From positions 1-64,000 of the forward strand of contig JAMFSS010000007.1 of the NCBI GenBank assembly GCA_026225415.1: a stretch of DNA of 64,000 nucleotides. Direction: 5' to 3'. Of the stretch, positions 61,217-64,000 are shown one piece after another. The notes beneath the pieces were generated by a model. That model was not told where the DNA came from, made no database searches, and saw only the letters and a program-made list of their open reading frames with translations. The DNA comes from Alphaproteobacteria bacterium (GTDB lineage: Bacteria > Pseudomonadota > Alphaproteobacteria > UBA9219). Made by a program: the position numbers and the translations under genes. Position 1 is the stretch's first letter, and each line of letters starts with the position of its first letter.

Positions 61217-61792
61217 TCAGCCCTTGGTGACCGCCGCCAGACCTTTCCAATCTTCAATATCCAAATCGGGCTTAGCTTTGCGATATTTGGCGTACAGCTC
61301 AATGCCATGGGCATCTTCCAAAATATCCACGGTAACGCCCTTGCCGCGCAACATATCCTCGTTGCCCGACGCGCTGGTGACATCGCCCACAACCACGCGG
61401 TTAAACTGGCGCATATAAATCAATGTCGCGCACACATCACACGGGCTCAGCGTTGTATAAATCGTGGTCTTGCTAAAATCCCGACGACCCGCATCACGAA
61501 TAGCCGATGTTTCGCCGTGATTATACGGATGGTTTTCCTGCACCAATGTATTGTGCCCCTTGCCGACAATCCGGTGCGTCGCATTATCAATAATTACGCC
61601 GCCAATCGGGCAACCGCCTTCATCAAACCCTTTTTGCGCCAGCAACACGGCAACGCGCATGAAATCCTTGTCCGTCAGCTTGGCAAAAAAACCATCTTCA
61701 ACCGTCGCATCCAAACTCGTGGTCGGCAAATGCGCGATCACAGTCAAAACATCGTCGCTTGTGGGCGTATCTTTGGTGATAAATTTATCCAT
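61217..61792 (-). CDS. Cytosine/nucleoside deaminase-like protein
   Basis: 191 residues. Zinc-site residues are visible in NHGETSAI (His-x-Glu) and SPCDVC (Pro-Cys-x2-Cys), the same pattern as yeast cytosine deaminase (HGEISTL, SPCDMC). The N-terminal LAQKGFDEGGCPIGGVIIDNATHRIVGKGHNT is shared with the cassette copy at 47722. It likely deaminates cytosine or a related base for pyrimidine salvage; the substrate is not proved. It lies between the ABC-F gene and the DUF1345 gene on the same strand. Confidence 0.9.
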   Translation of the reverse strand: MDKFITKDTPTSDDVLTVIAHLPTTSLDATVEDGFFAKLTDKDFMRVAVLLAQKGFDEGGCPIGGVIIDNATHRIVGKGHNTLVQENHPYNHGETSAIRDAGRRDFSKTTIYTTLSPCDVCATLIYMRQFNRVVVGDVTSASGNEDMLRGKGVTVDILEDAHGIELYAKYRKAKPDLDIEDWKGLAAVTKG

Positions 61793-61800
61793 GTGTGTTC

Positions 61801-62475
61801 CTATACAAGGCCTGCGCCAATATTAATCGCCAAAGCCAAAATCGCGGCGTTAAAGAAAAACGCGATAATGCTTTGCAAAGTCGCGACGCGACGAATTTCG
61901 CGCGATGTAATGTTAATGTCGGCGGTGGCGGCGGCGGCGCCAATCACAATCGAAAAATACGCAAAATCCCAATAATCCGGCGAGGTATATTTCGCCGGAA
62001 ATTCCAACCCGCGGTCAGGCCGTCCTGTGGCGGGGCTATAATACGCATGCGCGTAATGCAGCGCGAAAATGACTTGCATAAATAACCAGGTCAGAAAAAC
62101 CGTGGCTGCCGCCAACGCAATCGCGCCAACTTCCGCATGCCCTGTCAGGCTCTTGGCGGTCGCCAGCTCATGCATAATGGCGCTCAGGCTCACCGTCGCG
62201 CCGATAATCGTCAATGCCAAAATCACGCCGCCATTTTCATCCTGCACAGCCGCGTTCTTGCGCATGTTCGCTTCGTCCGCCTGTCCCATCATCACGGCGG
62301 CAGCGACCAGATAAAACCCGGTGGCAAAATCCCAACTCAAAATCATTCGGCAATTATCGCTGCCTTGCACCGGCAAAATAAAATACAAAGCGACGCCAAA
62401 GATAACCGCCAAAGCCAAACGTGGCCGCACCGCAAAAGAACCAAGCAGGGGCAGTTTATGAAGCGTGTGTTTCAT
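61801..62475 (-). CDS. DUF1345 family membrane protein
   Basis: 224 residues from the ATG at 62475 (62478 is equally possible; the open frame continues upstream within the next gene). Five hydrophobic segments: about 21-38 (LALAVIFGVALYFILP), 47-62, 80-100 (GGVILALTIIGATVSLSAIM), 112-135 and the last at about 195-220. A conserved-looking YTSPDYWDFAYFSIVIG block is the family's hallmark. The function is unknown. Its start overlaps the rhodanese gene's stop by about 20 bases, so the two are translationally coupled. Confidence 0.85.
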   Translation of the reverse strand: MKHTLHKLPLLGSFAVRPRLALAVIFGVALYFILPVQGSDNCRMILSWDFATGFYLVAAAVMMGQADEANMRKNAAVQDENGGVILALTIIGATVSLSAIMHELATAKSLTGHAEVGAIALAAATVFLTWLFMQVIFALHYAHAYYSPATGRPDRGLEFPAKYTSPDYWDFAYFSIVIGAAAATADINITSREIRRVATLQSIIAFFFNAAILALAINIGAGLV

Positions 62476-63358
62476 CATGTGTATCCTGTGTCCCCATTTG
62501 TTGCTGCCGCATGCGGTAACGGGCTTTATCTTCGGCGCTGGTTGCGGCAAAACAATGGGCGCATGAAACGCCTTCCTCAAATTGCACATGGGCGCGGTCA
62601 TTGTCGGCCAACGGGTATCCGCAATTAAAACACATGGCGTAACGCCCGGTCGTCAAGCCGTGGCCAACCGCAATGCGGCGGTCAAAAACATAACATTCGC
62701 CGTTCCATTGGCTTTGTTCGGGCGGGATTTCTTCCAGATATTTTAATATGCCGCCCTTCAAATGATACACTTCCTCAAAACCTTCGGCGCGCATGAATGC
62801 CGATGCTTTCTCGCACCGAATACCACCAGTGCAAAACATGGCAATTTTTTTATCGCGCGCGGGGTCAAGATGGGTACGCACATAATCGGCAAATTCGGTG
62901 AACACATCAATGTTTGGGGCTTGCGCCTTGGCGAAGGTGCCGATCATGGTTTCGTACTTGTTGCGCGTGTCCAACACCACCACATCCGGCTGATCAATCA
63001 ACGCGTTCCAATCCTGTGGCGCGACATAAGTGCCGACAATTTTCGTGGGGTCGGCGGCGGGCTGTTTAAACGTCACAATCTCGCGCTTCAAACGGATCTT
63101 TAATTTGTTAAATGGTTTTTCATCGGCCTGCGAAAATTTCACATCCTCGCGCAACAATCCGGTATGCACATTCAACAAACGCAACAACTCTTCAATCGCG
63201 CTTGCGCTGCCCGCCAGCGTGCCGTTAATGCCCTCGGGCGCGATCAACAAACTGCCGCATAAATCCAAAGCCGTGAACGCAGGCAACAAAACATCGCGCA
63301 GGGCAACAATGTCCTGCACAGGCGTAAAACGATAAAGGGCGGCAACGGTATAAAGCAT
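62456..63358 (-). CDS. trhO: tRNA uridine(34) hydroxylase TrhO / rhodanese-like
   Basis: 300 residues from the ATG at 63358 (GGAAGG just before it); a TTG at 63412 is less likely. Rhodanese domain with active-site Cys in FCTGGIRCEKASAFM. The N-terminal AALYRFTPVQDIVALRDVLLPAF and LLIAPEGINGTLAG, and the C-terminal zinc-like CFNCGYPL...GVSCAHCFAAT, are the TrhO/YceA signatures. TrhO hydroxylates U34 of certain tRNAs to ho5U. It sits upstream of DUF1345 and downstream of a LolA-like gene, on one strand. Confidence 0.94.
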   Translation of the reverse strand: MLYTVAALYRFTPVQDIVALRDVLLPAFTALDLCGSLLIAPEGINGTLAGSASAIEELLRLLNVHTGLLREDVKFSQADEKPFNKLKIRLKREIVTFKQPAADPTKIVGTYVAPQDWNALIDQPDVVVLDTRNKYETMIGTFAKAQAPNIDVFTEFADYVRTHLDPARDKKIAMFCTGGIRCEKASAFMRAEGFEEVYHLKGGILKYLEEIPPEQSQWNGECYVFDRRIAVGHGLTTGRYAMCFNCGYPLADNDRAHVQFEEGVSCAHCFAATSAEDKARYRMRQQQMGTQDTHDETHAS

Positions 63359-63428
63359 GCCCTTCCCATACGGGAAAACGGCCGGATCTTCAAAGGTTTT
63401 ATGCGAAAACAACCCTTAAAACCCCGTT

Positions 63429-64000
63429 TTAACGCCCCGCAGCGGCATAAAGCTTGGCTTCCTGGGGGGTAGGCGCGGAGGTCGCTAAATCCCCATCGCT
63501 AAACGCAAAAACATCCGAAGTGCCATTGGCGGTCAACATCGCGATATTCTCGACAAATTTTCCGCCGCTGACGGTGATGGAACTATACGTAACCTTGTGG
63601 GGCGCGTCCGGACGGGGCGTTAAAACCATTTGCCATTTCGCGGCGCTGCCGCCTGGCGTAATCACATAATCGCTTTCCAACGCATCCCAATGGCCAGCCA
63701 AAGCACCGCCGACCATATCAAAAATATGCGCCAGATTTTTCATCGGCATCTTCAACGCCATCCCGCCCACTTCTTGCGCCACGCCGTTCGGCGTCACAAT
63801 GGTCGATGTGGGAAAAGGTTGTTCGATGCCCCATATCAACCCAAAACCGGGCGCGACCGTAAAATGTCCGGCGGTTTGCATCGGTGTGGGGTCGCCCAAT
63901 TTCTGGCGCAACTCGGTAAAATGTCCGCGCAGGATTTGTCCATTACTTATCGGCGCCTGTGCCGCTGGCGCATCAACAGCATGAGCAGGCGCGGCAAGAA
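63429..64000 (-). CDS. LolA-like outer-membrane lipoprotein carrier (partial at the window edge)
   Basis: The C-terminal 190 residues are visible; the start lies past position 64000. The first visible residues are the end of a signal peptide (LAAPAHAVDAPAAQ). The LolA-type fold follows: ISNGQILRGHFTELRQKLGDPTPMQTAGHFTVAPGFGLIWGIEQPFPTSTIVTP, and strands such as WQMVLTPRPDA and SSITVSGGKF. It resembles LolA-related periplasmic proteins (LolA_3 type) rather than classical LolA. It is on the same strand as the trhO gene, 70 bases upstream of it, and may share its message. Confidence 0.85.
   Translation of the reverse strand, partial: LAAPAHAVDAPAAQAPISNGQILRGHFTELRQKLGDPTPMQTAGHFTVAPGFGLIWGIEQPFPTSTIVTPNGVAQEVGGMALKMPMKNLAHIFDMVGGALAGHWDALESDYVITPGGSAAKWQMVLTPRPDAPHKVTYSSITVSGGKFVENIAMLTANGTSDVFAFSDGDLATSAPTPQEAKLYAAAGR

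Noticed and set aside
1-64000. CRISPR arrays, rRNA genes, insertion sequences, integrases
   Set aside because: I saw no regular direct repeats with unique spacers, no rRNA sequence and no transposase or integrase among the proteins.

Overview
This window reads as a chromosomal segment of an alphaproteobacterium. The evidence is gene content and order: a DUF4164 gene, zapA, a 6S RNA and a 5-formyltetrahydrofolate cyclo-ligase in a row; murA followed by a DUF2948 gene, then infA, maf and yacG; a ChvI/ChvG-type two-component pair; a UQCC-type chaperone with DUF177, rpmF, plsX and fabH; a FYDLN-type acidic zinc protein; and olsB/olsA ornithine-lipid genes. Several of these blocks are known mainly from Alphaproteobacteria. 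I cannot name a genus. Most genes are typical housekeeping genes packed with ATGA overlaps. A few visibly AT-rich stretches behind tRNA genes look acquired.

Layout. 1-7.7 kb: the end of a protein with a repetitive basic tail, then the zapA/6S block, dcd, a pyruvyl-transferase-like gene, and murA to yacG. 7.8-9.8 kb: tRNA-Phe, then an AT-rich lone SIR2-like gene and a channel-like membrane protein. 9.9-16.4 kb: a dense signalling cluster with an HTH-receiver fusion, three histidine kinases (one with a FixL-like PAS domain), three single-domain receivers and a receiver-GGDEF diguanylate cyclase. 16.5-25 kb: alcohol dehydrogenase, cupin, SDR, then ihfA-merR-mutM, phaA-phaB, an ABC exporter and a HIT protein. 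25-35.8 kb, minus strand: a long run of gltA, olsB, olsA, miaB, two unknown genes in the place where phoH is usually found, then ybeY, corC, lnt and an XRE regulator. 36-47 kb: chvI-chvG, fabH-plsX-rpmF-yceD-UQCC, bamE, two glycosyltransferases, a BaiN-like flavoprotein and the FYDLN protein.

47.4-49.3 kb is an accessory spot. tRNA-Ala(GGC) is followed by a cytosine-deaminase-like gene and a VOC (glyoxalase-fold) gene, and each is followed by a degenerate copy of the tRNA-Ala 3' end. This looks like serial site-specific insertion without a visible integrase. 49.5-53.8 kb holds an unrecognised protein, a membrane hybrid kinase and an Old Yellow Enzyme. 54-59.3 kb is a bioB-bioF-bioD-bioA operon followed by a frameshifted ferritin-like di-iron gene and a LigB/DODA-type dioxygenase. 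59.3-64 kb holds an ABC-F ATPase, a second cytosine-deaminase-like gene, a DUF1345 membrane protein, a TrhO-type rhodanese and a truncated LolA-like gene.

The observations most worth following are the ferritin-like gene at the end of the biotin operon, where Agrobacterium-type operons carry bioZ; the tRNA-Ala cassette array; the two-gene unknown module replacing phoH; the compact FixL-like/diguanylate-cyclase cluster; and a family of intergenic hairpin repeats, two copies of which lie just upstream of the two glycosyltransferase genes.
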